Positions 52,453-61,474 are shown, counted from the first letter of the stretch. The stretch is DNA of 64,000 nucleotides from Comamonas halotolerans (GCF_030162935.1 NZ_JASAUZ010000023.1:310001-374000); one strand, 5' to 3'. Numbers and translations: made by a program. The notes: generated by a model not told the origin, from the sequence alone.

Positions 52453-53442
52453 ATGAATGCACCTTTGACACTTTCTCCCCGTCAACTATTGCTGCAACGC
52501 CTGCAAGATGCGCAAGCAGCAACACCCCATATCAGCATTACTCCACAGTCTGCTCACATTGGTGCCTTGATTGCGGGTGTGGATTTGCGCCAAGCCTTGA
52601 GCGCACAAGAGGTACACACCATTCGTTCTGCCTTGCTGCAATGGAAAGTTGTGTTCTTTCGGGATCAGCATCTCAGCCATGAGCAACACGTGGCCTTTTC
52701 ACGCCAGTTTGGCGAACTGACCATTGGGCACCCGGTATTTGGTCATGTGGATGGTTACCCACAGCTGTACTCGATTGCCAAACACCGCCGTGCCAACAGC
52801 CATGGCGGAGAGCCTGAGCGCCGCCCATGGACAGGCTGGCACACCGACGTGACTGCCGCAGTGAACCCGCCTGCAGGCTCGATCCTGCGTGGCGTGACGA
52901 TTCCGCCTTATGGCGGTGATACCCAGTGGACCAATCTGGTCGCGGCATATGAAGCATTGTCCGAGCCGTTGAAGGCATTTTTGCAAACCCTGCGTGGTGA
53001 GCACCGCTTCAGTCCGCCTTCTGGAAGCGATGCCAGCGCTGAATATCTGGAATTGATCAAAAAGAACACTTTGGTCAGCGAACATCCTTTGATCACGCGG
53101 CACCCGGAGACTGGAGAGAAAGTGCTATTCATCAGCCCCGGTTTCCTGAAAACCATCTCTGGCCTGCGCACACGCGAGAGCCGGGTACTGCTTGAGTTGC
53201 TGTGGGAGCATGCGGTACGCAGCGATTTCACTGTGCGCTTCAAGTGGGAGCCAGGATCCATTGCTTTTTGGGACAACCGCGCTACTGCGCACGTGGCGCC
53301 TCAAGATATTTTTGCGCTGGAGTTTGATCGTCAGCTGTATCGCTCCACCCTGGTTGGCAGCATTCCTGTCGGCGCTGACGGCAGAGACTCGATTGCCCTG
53401 CAAGGGGATCCGGTCCTGGCCGCGCACAGCGCAGCGTTTTAG
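52453..53442 (+). CDS. TauD/TfdA family Fe(II)/2-oxoglutarate dioxygenase
   Basis: 329 residues. The iron-binding facial triad is visible: His130 and Asp132 in WHTDVTA and a distal His in RATAHVAPQDI; a 2-oxoglutarate-binding Arg is in LYRSTLVG. VVFFRDQHLSHEQHVAFSRQFGEL is the family N-terminal motif. The enzyme cleaves sulfonates (taurine), aryloxyalkanoates or similar compounds by hydroxylation. The Bug receptor and HAD hydrolase upstream suggest a joint catabolic role; the substrate is not known. The ATG at 52453 is chosen because upstream in-frame sequence overlaps the receptor gene. Confidence 0.88.
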   Translation: MNAPLTLSPRQLLLQRLQDAQAATPHISITPQSAHIGALIAGVDLRQALSAQEVHTIRSALLQWKVVFFRDQHLSHEQHVAFSRQFGELTIGHPVFGHVDGYPQLYSIAKHRRANSHGGEPERRPWTGWHTDVTAAVNPPAGSILRGVTIPPYGGDTQWTNLVAAYEALSEPLKAFLQTLRGEHRFSPPSGSDASAEYLELIKKNTLVSEHPLITRHPETGEKVLFISPGFLKTISGLRTRESRVLLELLWEHAVRSDFTVRFKWEPGSIAFWDNRATAHVAPQDIFALEFDRQLYRSTLVGSIPVGADGRDSIALQGDPVLAAHSAAF

Positions 53443-53494
53443 AGCGACTTATCCTGTTTGTCTCCTCGACGTGCCCCGGCTTCATCGCAGGTTC

Positions 53495-53521
53495 GGCGCT
53501 GTCCTTGCAGCGCCTTTTTTT
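53495..53521 (+). terminator. Intrinsic terminator after the dioxygenase gene
   Basis: GGCGCTG pairs with CAGCGCC around a six-base loop and is followed by seven T. It lies 53 bases after the TauD-type gene and closes the HAD-Bug-TauD group. Confidence 0.93.
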
Positions 53522-53616
53522 ATGCTGGCAAAAATGCCTCACACACCTCGCACGCGATAAAGGCAACACGTCATTTTTCAAGTGTAATGACGAAAATTTA
53601 TTCTTCGAAAAAAAGG

Positions 53617-53645
53617 CTTGAAATCCGTTTCGGGGTACGCATTTA
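53617..53645 (+). promoter_or_regulatory. Predicted sigma-32 promoter of hsp20
   Basis: CTTGAAA at the -35 and CGCATTTA at the -10, 14 bases apart, resembling the heat-shock consensus CTTGAA-N13/14-CCCCATNT. It would give a leader of about 40 bases before the hsp20 start. Confidence 0.6.
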
Positions 53646-53693
53646 GGAAACATCCAGGCGCAGACGGCGCCACTCAACACAAGGAGTTATCGC

Positions 53694-54065
53694 ATGTTTC
53701 TCGCTACCCCCATCCTTCGCCACGCCACACGCCCCGATGCAGCACTGCAGCGCTTCATGCAAGCAGCCACCAACGCAGCACAACAGTTGACACCTGATTA
53801 TCAGGCCAGCCAGACAGAGGATGCCACGGTGCTTTCCATTGACGTTCCTGGCTTGACACGGGAACAGCTGCAACTGCGTATCGAGGCAAACATGGTGTAC
53901 CTGCAGAGCGTGGAAGGTGCGCCACGCCAGGTTCGTCGTAGCTGGGAACTGCCGCATGAAATTGATGTCTCGACATCGAATGCCAAACTGGATCTGGGCG
54001 TATTGACCTTGACGCTGCAACGCATGAAGCCTGTGGACAAGAGCATCACACTGAATATCCAGTAA
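53694..54065 (+). CDS. Small heat-shock protein (Hsp20/alpha-crystallin family)
   Basis: 123 residues. The alpha-crystallin domain (about 35-123) contains VLSIDVPGLTREQLQLRIEANMVYLQSVEG and the later AKLDLGVLTLTLQRMKP, in which the A-x-x-x-n-G-V-L motif typical of small heat-shock proteins is kept (LDLGVLTLTL). There is no C-terminal IxI tail beyond ITLNIQ. It acts as an ATP-independent holdase. It is regulated, by prediction, from the sigma-32 promoter upstream, linking it to rpoH in this window. Confidence 0.9.
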   Translation: MFLATPILRHATRPDAALQRFMQAATNAAQQLTPDYQASQTEDATVLSIDVPGLTREQLQLRIEANMVYLQSVEGAPRQVRRSWELPHEIDVSTSNAKLDLGVLTLTLQRMKPVDKSITLNIQ

Positions 54066-54090
54066 TTACCGCTGAAGTCTCCATATCCCA

Positions 54091-54121
54091 GCCGTATTGC
54101 AGACCCTGCAATACGGCTTTT
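54091..54121 (+). terminator. Intrinsic terminator after hsp20
   Basis: GCCGTATTGCAG pairs perfectly with CTGCAATACGGC around a three-base loop, followed by TTTT. It lies 25 bases after hsp20. Confidence 0.9.
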
Positions 54122-54230
54122 GCATGCCTGCGTGATATTCCATACATCAGCAGGCCAGCAACTTGTTGGTTTTCTGCCGCTATGCTTGAATCCGTACCTC
54201 ACAGCGCTTGTTCAAACAAAGGTTAGAAAA

Positions 54231-55079
54231 ATGGATATCGGGACCATACATCGCTGGCTGCTGCGTCTTGCCGGTGTTGCTCTCACCATCACCGTCTTGC
54301 AAGGATGCGCCAACACCACCAGTTCGGGAGCCATCGGTCTGCAACGCAGTCAGCTGCTGCTGGTTTCCAGCGACACCGTGAATGCGCAGGCGGCCAAAGG
54401 GTTTCAGCAACTGACTGCTGACGCGCAAAAAAAGCAAAAACTCAACACCGACCGCGCCATGACGCAGCGCGTGCGACGAATTGGCAACGACCTGATTGCC
54501 CAGGTTGGCGTTTTTCGCCCGGACGCACGCAACTGGGCGTGGGAAATCAATGTGTTTGAGTCCGACCAGATCAACGCTTTTTGCGCCCCTGGTGGAAAGA
54601 TCGGTGTGTACACCGGCATCGTCAATCAGCTCAAACTCACTGATGATGAGATTGCTGCAGTCATGGGCCACGAAATCGCCCATGCGCTGCGAGAGCACTC
54701 TCGGGAGCAGCTGTCACAAAAAACCGTCTCCAGCCTGCTGACCAGTGTTGTCTCCGCCGCAGCCGGAGTCCCTGGAGAATTGATGGATGCAGGCTCACAA
54801 ATGCTGGTGCATCTGCCCAATTCGCGCTCCATGGAACTGGAGTCCGACATCATTGGCCTGGAATTGATGGCCCGTGCAGGTTATGACCCACGCAACGCTT
54901 CCTCTATCTGGAAAAAAATGCAACAGCTCAGCAGCGGCAAAGGTGGCCCGGCTTTTTTAAGCACCCACCCTGCAGGTGCAGATCGCATCAAAGAACTCGA
55001 AGCTTATGTGCCAAAAGTGCTGCCCCTGTATGAGGCGGCGCTGGCGCAACGCAACACCCCGCGAAGCAGACCACGCTAA
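54231..55079 (+). CDS. M48 family metalloprotease lipoprotein (LoiP/YcaL-like)
   Basis: 282 residues from the ATG at 54231. A lipoprotein signal ends in TVLQGC (Cys near residue 25). The zinc motif HEIAH appears near residue 147, with a Glu ligand in MELESDIIGLELMARAGYDP. The arrangement matches M48B outer-membrane proteases (LoiP, YcaL, YggG) that degrade misassembled outer-membrane proteins. FLSTHPAGADRIKEL near the end is the family C-terminus. It follows hsp20 and may take part in the same stress response, but a terminator separates them. Confidence 0.92.
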   Translation: MDIGTIHRWLLRLAGVALTITVLQGCANTTSSGAIGLQRSQLLLVSSDTVNAQAAKGFQQLTADAQKKQKLNTDRAMTQRVRRIGNDLIAQVGVFRPDARNWAWEINVFESDQINAFCAPGGKIGVYTGIVNQLKLTDDEIAAVMGHEIAHALREHSREQLSQKTVSSLLTSVVSAAAGVPGELMDAGSQMLVHLPNSRSMELESDIIGLELMARAGYDPRNASSIWKKMQQLSSGKGGPAFLSTHPAGADRIKELEAYVPKVLPLYEAALAQRNTPRSRPR

Positions 55080-55105
55080 GCGCTTGGCTTACCACCACTT
55101 ATCCG

Positions 55106-55139
55106 ATGCCCGCCGACACCACATTGAGCGGGCATTTTT
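55106..55139 (+). terminator. Intrinsic terminator after the M48 protease gene
   Basis: ATGCCCGC pairs with GCGGGCAT around a 14-base loop, followed by TTTTTA. It lies 27 bases after the protease stop and 38 before the next gene. Confidence 0.85.
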
Positions 55140-55176
55140 ATATGCTGTCTACCCAAGTTCACCAAGGAAGACACCC

Positions 55177-55431
55177 ATGAACAAGACCACCTCCCTGGCA
55201 GCCTCCGCACTCATGCTCAGCGCCTGCGCAGCACCACAAGCACCTGAACCGCCAGAGAAGACACCTCAAGTCGGTCTGGCCAACCAAGCTTCGGTGTATT
55301 GCATCCAACAGGGAGGCAAGCTGCGCATGGAGCAAACCGCGCAAGGCACACACGCCATGTGCATATTGCCCAACGGACAAGCAATTGAAGAGTGGGAATA
55401 CTTTCGCAAAAACCACTCTTCCAAACAATGA
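55177..55431 (+). CDS. DUF333 small lipoprotein
   Basis: 84 residues. A lipobox LSACA places a lipidated Cys near residue 17. The mature part matches DUF333: LANQASVYCIQQGGKLRM and MCILPNGQAIEEWEYF. Such proteins are sometimes labelled putative hemolysins, without functional proof. It ends 66 bases before the convergent urtE. Confidence 0.88.
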   Translation: MNKTTSLAASALMLSACAAPQAPEPPEKTPQVGLANQASVYCIQQGGKLRMEQTAQGTHAMCILPNGQAIEEWEYFRKNHSSKQ

Positions 55432-55497
55432 GCCGCATCGGTGTCTTATGAGCCTTATGAGATTTGCTGACTGCCAATATCCGGCATCCTGCAAGGC

Positions 55498-56190
55498 CTA
55501 AATCGCCACCAGTTTCTGGATGCCCTTTGCCTGCATTTCCGCTCCCGGTCCTGCCGCAATGATCTCTCCACGCTCCATCACCAAATAGGCATCGGCCAGT
55601 TCTTGCGCAAAATCGTAGTACTGCTCGCACAACAGCACCGCCATATTGCGCTCCTGGGCCAGCATGCGGATCACGCGTCCAATATCTTTGATGATGCTGG
55701 GCTGAATGCCCTCCGTAGGCTCATCCAGGATCAGCAATCCCGGCGCAGGAGCCAAAGCCCGTGCAATGGCCAGTTGCTGTTGCTGACCACCGGATAGGTC
55801 GCCTCCTCTGCGTCGCAGCATCTGCTTGAGCACAGGAAACAAGGCATACAAGTCTTCCGGAATCGGTGTGCGAGCGCTTTGGTAGGCCAGCCCCATGTGC
55901 AGGTTTTCCTCCACGGTCAGCCGCCCGAAGATTTCACGCCCCTGCGGTACATAGCCGATGCCTGCCCGGGCGCGTTCATAGGATGTGAGTGGGTGCATGG
56001 GTTTGCCCATCCATTCGATGGAGCCGCTTCGGATCGGCACCAACCCCATCAAGCTCTTGAGCAGCGTCGTCTTGCCGACGCCATTGCGCCCCAGCAGCAC
56101 GGTGACTTTTCCGGGCTCGGCCTGCACGCTCACATCGCGCAGGATGTGCGAGCCGCCGTAGTACTGGTGCAGGTTGTGAACTTTCAGCAT
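55498..56190 (-). CDS. urtE: Urea ABC transporter ATPase UrtE
   Basis: 230 residues from the ATG at 56190, the family start (MLKVHNLHQYYGGSHIL). Walker A GRNGVGKT near residue 37, signature LSGGQQQQLAIARAL, Walker B LLILDEPTEGIQPSI. It is a LivF-like ATPase. Together with UrtD it powers high-affinity urea import through UrtB and UrtC. Last gene of the urtABCDE operon; it follows urtD by 41 bases. Confidence 0.95.
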   Translation of the reverse strand: MLKVHNLHQYYGGSHILRDVSVQAEPGKVTVLLGRNGVGKTTLLKSLMGLVPIRSGSIEWMGKPMHPLTSYERARAGIGYVPQGREIFGRLTVEENLHMGLAYQSARTPIPEDLYALFPVLKQMLRRRGGDLSGGQQQQLAIARALAPAPGLLILDEPTEGIQPSIIKDIGRVIRMLAQERNMAVLLCEQYYDFAQELADAYLVMERGEIIAAGPGAEMQAKGIQKLVAI

Positions 56191-56231
56191 TTCAGGTCTC
56201 CAGTGCCCCATCAGCTTGGGCTGACAGCGCA

Positions 56232-57104
56232 TCAACGTCCGAGATAAACCTCGATGACACGCTCATCGGCCTGCACCTGCGCCAGCGTGCCTTCTGCCAG
56301 CACACTGCCATCACACAGCACCGTGACTTTTTCACTGATGGTGTTGATGAAGGACATGTCGTGCTCCACCACCATCAGCGAGTGCTGACCTTTAAGCGTT
56401 AAAAACAGCTCTGCCGTGCGAGCGGTTTCCTCATCCGTCATCCCGGCCACGGGTTCATCGAGCAGCAGCAACTTGGGCTCCTGCATCAGCAACATTCCAA
56501 TCTCCAGCCACTGCTTTTGGCCGTGGCTGAGCACTCCGGCTTCACGCTTCACCGCTCCCGCCAGGTGGATGGTGTGCAACACTTGCGCCAGCCGATCGCC
56601 TTGTGCACTGTCGAGCTCAAAGAACATGCTGTGCCTGACACCCTTGTGGGTTTTGAGCGCGAGTTCAAGATTTTCAAACACCGTCAGTTGCTCGAACACG
56701 GTGGGTTTCTGAAACTTGCGGCCAATGCCCAGCTGGGCAATTTGCGGCTCGTTGTGGCGCAGCAGATCGATGGTTGAACCAAAGAACACGGTGCCTTTAT
56801 CGGGCCGCGTCTTGCCGGTGATGATGTCCATCATCGTGGTCTTGCCAGCCCCGTTGGGGCCAATGATGCAGCGCAGCTCACCCGGAGCAATATCCAGATT
56901 CAGGCCGTTGATGGCCTTGAACCCATCAAAACTCACATGCACGTCTTCCAGGTAAAGGATGCGGCCATGGGTCACATCCACCTCCCCCGGCGTGGCAATG
57001 CGCGCCATGCTGGCACTGCGGCCGCCGGATTCGGTGTTTTCCACAACTTTTTGCGCGGCTGCCTGGAAGCGCTGTCGGCCAGCCTCCATCAGATCGGGCG
57101 TCAT
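56232..57104 (-). CDS. urtD: Urea ABC transporter ATPase UrtD
   Basis: 290 residues from the ATG at 57104, which overlaps the urtC stop (ATGA). A 45-residue N-terminal extension precedes the LivG-like domain with Walker A GPNGAGKTT and Walker B LLLLDEPVAGM. The signature is LSHGQKQWLEIG rather than LSGGQ, which is the normal form in UrtD. A longer frame to 57416 is read inside urtC and is not used. Confidence 0.95.
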   Translation of the reverse strand: MTPDLMEAGRQRFQAAAQKVVENTESGGRSASMARIATPGEVDVTHGRILYLEDVHVSFDGFKAINGLNLDIAPGELRCIIGPNGAGKTTMMDIITGKTRPDKGTVFFGSTIDLLRHNEPQIAQLGIGRKFQKPTVFEQLTVFENLELALKTHKGVRHSMFFELDSAQGDRLAQVLHTIHLAGAVKREAGVLSHGQKQWLEIGMLLMQEPKLLLLDEPVAGMTDEETARTAELFLTLKGQHSLMVVEHDMSFINTISEKVTVLCDGSVLAEGTLAQVQADERVIEVYLGR

Positions 57105-58246
57105 GCCGCACCTCCTTCTTGCTGGTCCAGTTTTTTGCTGCGCAGCCTGCGCACCACACCCACGATGCCGCTGGGCATCCATAGCGTGACTGCTATAAAC
57201 AACGCACCCAGGAAGTAAAGCCAGAACTCGGGGGCTGCCACGGTCAGCCAGCTCTTGGCGCCATTGACAGCAAAGGCACCCACAATGGGGCCAACCAGGC
57301 TGCCACGTCCACCCACAGCCGTCCACACCGCCATCTCGATCGAGCTGGCAGGCGACATCTCCACAGGATTGATGATGCCCACCTGCGGCACATACAGGGC
57401 TCCGGCCACACCACACATCATGGCGCTGATGACCCAGATGGTGAGCTTGTACGGCAGTGGCGAGTAGCCCGAGAACATGACGCGCGATTCCGCATCACGT
57501 ATGGCCTGCAACACGCGGCCAAACTTGCTGCGCACCAACCAGCGCGCCATCAGGAAAAAAGCCAGCAGCGTACAACCCGTAACCACAAACAATGCCATGC
57601 GCATTTCCTGTGTCGCCAGCGGAATACCCAGAATCTGCTTGAAACCGGTAAAGCCATTGTTGCCACCAAAGCCGGTTTCGTTGCGGAAAAACAGGAGCAT
57701 TGCGGCGTACGTCAGTGCCTGAGTGATGATGGAGAAATACACACCCTTGATGCGAGAGCGGAAAGCAAACCAGCCAAACACAAAGGCCACCAGACCGGGC
57801 ACCGCAAGGATCAGGAGGAAGGTGGCGACAAAGCTGTCAGACAGTGCCCAGAACCAGGGCAGCTCTTTCCACGCCAGGAACACCATGAAGGCTGGCAGCT
57901 CATCGGCACCCACGGACTGGCGGCTCAAATACATGCCCATCACATAGCCACCCAGCGCAAAGAACAGGCCATGGCCCAGACTCAGGATGCCGGTGTAGCC
58001 CCAGATCAGATCCATGGCCAGCGCGCAGATGGCAAAACACATGATCTTGCCCAGCAAGCGCACACCGTAATCGGACAGATGAAACACGCTTCCTTCGCCC
58101 ACCCACAAATTGAGCACTGGTGCCAGCGCGCAGACCACGATCAGCGCCACCATGAAGGCGCACCAGCCTGCTTTGGTGAGCAGTGGCTTTCGGCCAGGTA
58201 GCTCCACCGGCACAAACATATTCGTTTTCAACGTAGAAGTAGCCAT
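57101..58246 (-). CDS. urtC: Urea ABC transporter permease UrtC
   Basis: LivM-like inner-membrane permease of 381 residues with about ten helices. SLGHGLFFALGGYVMGMYL in the N-terminal half and AFRSRIKGVYFSIITQALTYAAMLLFFRNETGFGGNNG in the middle are UrtC hallmarks. It overlaps urtD by four bases and starts one base after the urtB stop, so the operon is tightly packed. Confidence 0.96.
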   Translation of the reverse strand: MATSTLKTNMFVPVELPGRKPLLTKAGWCAFMVALIVVCALAPVLNLWVGEGSVFHLSDYGVRLLGKIMCFAICALAMDLIWGYTGILSLGHGLFFALGGYVMGMYLSRQSVGADELPAFMVFLAWKELPWFWALSDSFVATFLLILAVPGLVAFVFGWFAFRSRIKGVYFSIITQALTYAAMLLFFRNETGFGGNNGFTGFKQILGIPLATQEMRMALFVVTGCTLLAFFLMARWLVRSKFGRVLQAIRDAESRVMFSGYSPLPYKLTIWVISAMMCGVAGALYVPQVGIINPVEMSPASSIEMAVWTAVGGRGSLVGPIVGAFAVNGAKSWLTVAAPEFWLYFLGALFIAVTLWMPSGIVGVVRRLRSKKLDQQEGGAA

Positions 58247-58247
58247 G

Positions 58248-59852
58248 TCATGCCTCCGCGCTGCGGCCTTTCATTGCAAAGATGCCCTGAGGACGCTTTT
58301 GGATGAAGGCGATGATGAAAATGAGCACTGCAATCTTGGCCAGCACCGCCCCGGTCCAGCCTTCCAGGAACTTGTTGAGAATGCCCAGCCCCAGAGCGGC
58401 ATAGACCGTCCCGGCCAACTGACCCACGCCGCCCAGCACCACGACCATGAATGAATCAACGATGTAGCTCTGGCCCAAATCTGGCCCCACATTGCCGATC
58501 TGGCTCAGCGCACAGCCGGCCAAACCCGCAATGCCACTGCCCAGCGCAAAAGCCATGGTGTCTACACGCGCAGTGTTCACGCCCATGCACGAAGCAATCG
58601 GACGGTTTTGCGTGACGCCCCGCACAAACAAGCCCATGCGGGTTTTGGCGATGATGAAGGCAACACCGGCGAGCACGGCAAAGGCAAAGGCGATGATGAT
58701 CACGCGGTTCCACGGCAGCATCAGGTTGGGCAGCAGCTGCAGACCACCACTCATCCACACGGGGTTTTCAACGGCCACGTTCTGTGCACCAAAGGTGGAG
58801 CGCACCAGCTGCATCAGCACCAGGCTTATCCCCCAGGTAGCCAGCAAGGTCTCCAGCGGACGTCCGTACAGAAAACGCAGCACGCCACGCTCCATGATGG
58901 CCCCCACCACAGCCGAGGTCATGAAAGCCACAGGAATGGCTGCCAGCAAATACCAGTCAAAGTAAGCTGGCAGATAGCTGCGGAACAGGCCCTGCATCAC
59001 AAAGGTGGCGTAGGCGCCAATCATCATCAGCTCACCGTGGGCCATGTTGATGACGCCCATCAGCCCATAAGTAATGGCCAGGCCCAATGCCACCAGCAGC
59101 AGGATGGAACCCAGACTGATCCCCGTAAACGCCACGCCCAGGCGCTCGCCCCAGGCCAGCTTGTCCTCGACCTCAGCCAAGGCTCGCTTGAGTATTGCCT
59201 GAACTTTGGGATCCACCTCTTTTGACAGCTGCTCATTGAGCAGCAAGCGGGTGGCAGGGGTGGCGCGCTGTGCCAGTTGCTGCGCCGCAGCCATGCGCTC
59301 GTTCACATCATCGCTCCCCAGCAAGGCCGCCGCACGCGCCAGCTCCAGTTCTGCGCGCACAGCTTCATGATTTTCTTGCGCCAGCGCTTTGTCCAGCGTG
59401 GGAAGGCGTGCAGAAGTCGCGCCTTTGAGCATGGCCCTGGCCGCATCCAGCCGCTCTGAATCATTCCCGACGAACAGGTTCAAGGCCGCCTGGGCATTGC
59501 CAATTTCACGACGCATGCGGTTGTTGGTACTGGCCTCTTGCGCAGCTTCTGGAAGTGCCGTTGCCAGCCCCGTCACGGGGTCCAGTGTCTCAGCGCCACG
59601 CACTATAAAAGCGCGTTGCTCTGTGTATTGCACTTCACCATCGCGCAGGGCATGGAGAAAATCTGCCACGCGCTCGGCCTTGCCTGTAGCAACCGCGTCG
59701 TTCATCGCTGCAATGCGGCTGTTGTTGTCGCCTTGAGCCATGGCCAGCGCTTGCTCTGCTGTCAGCGCCACAGCAGGCACTTGCCACGCAAGCAGTGCAG
59801 CCACTGCAGCATGCAGTCCCTGACGCATGGCGTACATGAGGGTTGAAAACAT
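58248..59852 (-). CDS. urtB: Urea ABC transporter permease UrtB
   Basis: LivH-like permease, 534 residues from the ATG at 59852 (59864 also fits). A signal peptide (cleaved near residue 29) is followed by a helical, Ala-rich periplasmic region of about 210 residues that is peculiar to UrtB, then the membrane domain with GVINMAHGELMMIGAY and IGNVGPDLGQSYIVDSFMVVVLGGVGQL. A terminator-like hairpin in the gap behind urtA may lower its expression relative to the binding protein. Confidence 0.94.
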   Translation of the reverse strand: MFSTLMYAMRQGLHAAVAALLAWQVPAVALTAEQALAMAQGDNNSRIAAMNDAVATGKAERVADFLHALRDGEVQYTEQRAFIVRGAETLDPVTGLATALPEAAQEASTNNRMRREIGNAQAALNLFVGNDSERLDAARAMLKGATSARLPTLDKALAQENHEAVRAELELARAAALLGSDDVNERMAAAQQLAQRATPATRLLLNEQLSKEVDPKVQAILKRALAEVEDKLAWGERLGVAFTGISLGSILLLVALGLAITYGLMGVINMAHGELMMIGAYATFVMQGLFRSYLPAYFDWYLLAAIPVAFMTSAVVGAIMERGVLRFLYGRPLETLLATWGISLVLMQLVRSTFGAQNVAVENPVWMSGGLQLLPNLMLPWNRVIIIAFAFAVLAGVAFIIAKTRMGLFVRGVTQNRPIASCMGVNTARVDTMAFALGSGIAGLAGCALSQIGNVGPDLGQSYIVDSFMVVVLGGVGQLAGTVYAALGLGILNKFLEGWTGAVLAKIAVLIFIIAFIQKRPQGIFAMKGRSAEA

Positions 59853-59868
59853 AGGTGATCCCATCAAC

Positions 59869-59893
59869 AAAAAGCCCGCCACACCGGACGGGC
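59869..59893 (-). terminator. Hairpin with T-run between urtA and urtB
   Basis: On the minus strand GCCCG pairs with CGGGC around a 10-base loop and is followed by TTTTT. It falls in the 98-base gap between urtA and urtB, 17 bases before the urtB start. A partial terminator here would let the cell make more binding protein than permease. Confidence 0.65.
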
Positions 59894-59950
59894 CCTTGCA
59901 ACAAAGACTCCGGTACAGGCACTGCACGGCAACTGCGGTGCCAGATCGGC

Positions 59951-61222
59951 TTACTTCTTCTCAGGCTCGTCCTTTTTCTTGTCGTTACCATCAATAAAAG
60001 GGCTCCATGGCTGAGCCTTGCTCGGACCCTGGGTTTTCCACACCACATTGAACTGCCCATCGGCCTTGATTTCGCCAATCAGCACCGGTTTGTGCAGATG
60101 GTGGTTTTTTGCATCCATGGTCAGTGTGAAACCGCTGGGTGCTTTGAAAGTCTGGCCCGCCATGGCTGCAATCACCTTGTCGGCTTCAAGCGACTTGGCT
60201 TTCTCGACTGCCTGTTTCCACATATGAATACCTACGTATGTGGCTTCCATGGGGTCGTTGGTCAAAGGCTTGCTGGCCTGACCTGGTAAGTTCCTGGCTT
60301 TGGCGTAGGCGCTCCACTGCTTGATCCAGGCATCATTGCTGGGGTTCTTCACGCTCATGAAGTAATTCCACGACGCCAGATGGCCCACCAGGGGTTTAGG
60401 GTCTAGCCCCCGCAGCTCTTCCTCACCCACGGAGAAAGCAACCACGGGCACATCGGTGGCCTTCAATCCGGCATTGCCCAGCTCTTTGTAGAAAGGCACG
60501 TTGGAGTCACCGTTGATGGTCGAGACCACCGCGGTCTTGCCACCTGCAGCGAACTTCTTGATGTCAGCCACGATGGTCTGATAGTCGCTGTGCCCAAAGG
60601 GCGTGTAAGCCTCCATGATGTCTTTGTCGGCTACGCCTTTGCTCTTGAGGAAAGCACGCAAAATCTTGTTGGCGGTGCGCGGATAGACATAGTCGGTGCC
60701 CAGCAGCACCCAGCGCTTGGCCTCACCACCGTCTTCACTCATCAGATATTCCACCGCAGGAATGGCTTGCTGGTTGGGCGCAGCGCCGGTGTAGAAGACG
60801 TTCTTGCTCAACTCTTCCCCTTCGTATTGCACGGGGTAGAACAGCACGGCGTTGTTTTCTTCATAAACTGGCAACACCGACTTGCGGCACACCGATGTCC
60901 AGCAGCCAAAAGTGACGGCCACTTTGTCCTGGCTGATGAGTTGCTTGGCCTTTTCTGCAGCCAAAGGCCAGTTGGATGCTGTGTCTATCACCACCGGCTC
61001 CAGCTTCTTGCCCAGCACGCCACCCTTTGCATTGATCTCTTCGATGGTCATCAGCGCCATGTCTTTGAGCGCTGTCTCAGAAATCGCCATCGTGCCCGAC
61101 AGCGCGTGCAACACACCCACCTTGATGGTGTCTGCCGCCTGGGCTGGCAAACCGGCAAAACCAAAACCGGCCATAGCTGCGCTGGCAGCCAAAGCCTTCA
61201 ATGTGAAACGGCACTGGATCAT
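59951..61222 (-). CDS. urtA: Urea ABC transporter substrate-binding protein UrtA
   Basis: 423 residues. A signal peptide ends at AQA (about residue 29). The mature protein begins DTIKVGVLHALSGTMAISE, and FGCWTSVCRKSVLPVYEENNAVLFYPVQYEGEE is diagnostic for UrtA. The C-terminus is Lys-rich. First gene of the urt operon. A sigma-54 promoter lies 70 bases upstream on the same strand, so urea uptake should rise when nitrogen is scarce. Confidence 0.97.
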   Translation of the reverse strand: MIQCRFTLKALAASAAMAGFGFAGLPAQAADTIKVGVLHALSGTMAISETALKDMALMTIEEINAKGGVLGKKLEPVVIDTASNWPLAAEKAKQLISQDKVAVTFGCWTSVCRKSVLPVYEENNAVLFYPVQYEGEELSKNVFYTGAAPNQQAIPAVEYLMSEDGGEAKRWVLLGTDYVYPRTANKILRAFLKSKGVADKDIMEAYTPFGHSDYQTIVADIKKFAAGGKTAVVSTINGDSNVPFYKELGNAGLKATDVPVVAFSVGEEELRGLDPKPLVGHLASWNYFMSVKNPSNDAWIKQWSAYAKARNLPGQASKPLTNDPMEATYVGIHMWKQAVEKAKSLEADKVIAAMAGQTFKAPSGFTLTMDAKNHHLHKPVLIGEIKADGQFNVVWKTQGPSKAQPWSPFIDGNDKKKDEPEKK

Positions 61223-61291
61223 GAAATGCTCCTAAAGGGCTGGTTGAATATGCCCGCCGCAAGCGTTCATCGGCGGTGTCCAGCCGCTCAA

Positions 61292-61307
61292 TGCAAACCA
61301 TGTGCCA
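61292..61307 (-). promoter_or_regulatory. Consensus sigma-54 promoter of urtABCDE
   Basis: Read on the minus strand: TGGCAC, ATGGT, TTGCA. It is an exact match to the sigma-54 core TGGCAC-N5-TTGCA. Predicted transcription start near 61281, about 60 bases before urtA. Confidence 0.88.
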
Positions 61308-61328
61308 CTTTGAGGAGCATGCACACAA

Positions 61329-61345
61329 ATCACCAATCCGGTGCA
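61329..61345. promoter_or_regulatory. Predicted NtrC enhancer between urt and ure
   Basis: ATCACC, five bases, GGTGCA; the consensus is TGCACC-N5-GGTGCA. The right half is perfect and the left has four of six bases. It lies 22 bases upstream of the urtA -24 element and 130 bases upstream of the ureA -24 element, so one site could serve both promoters. A further half site (TGCACC) is at 61392. Confidence 0.65.
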
Positions 61346-61474
61346 CAGAAAAGCAGAAAAGCAGTATTGCCGCACCAGTCTGGATAAGCCTTGCACCAAT
61401 GCACATACTGGCTTTGGGCGCACTCAAGCCGACAGCACCAAATCAATGCAGGCGCCGTGCACCACAGCTTGCAC

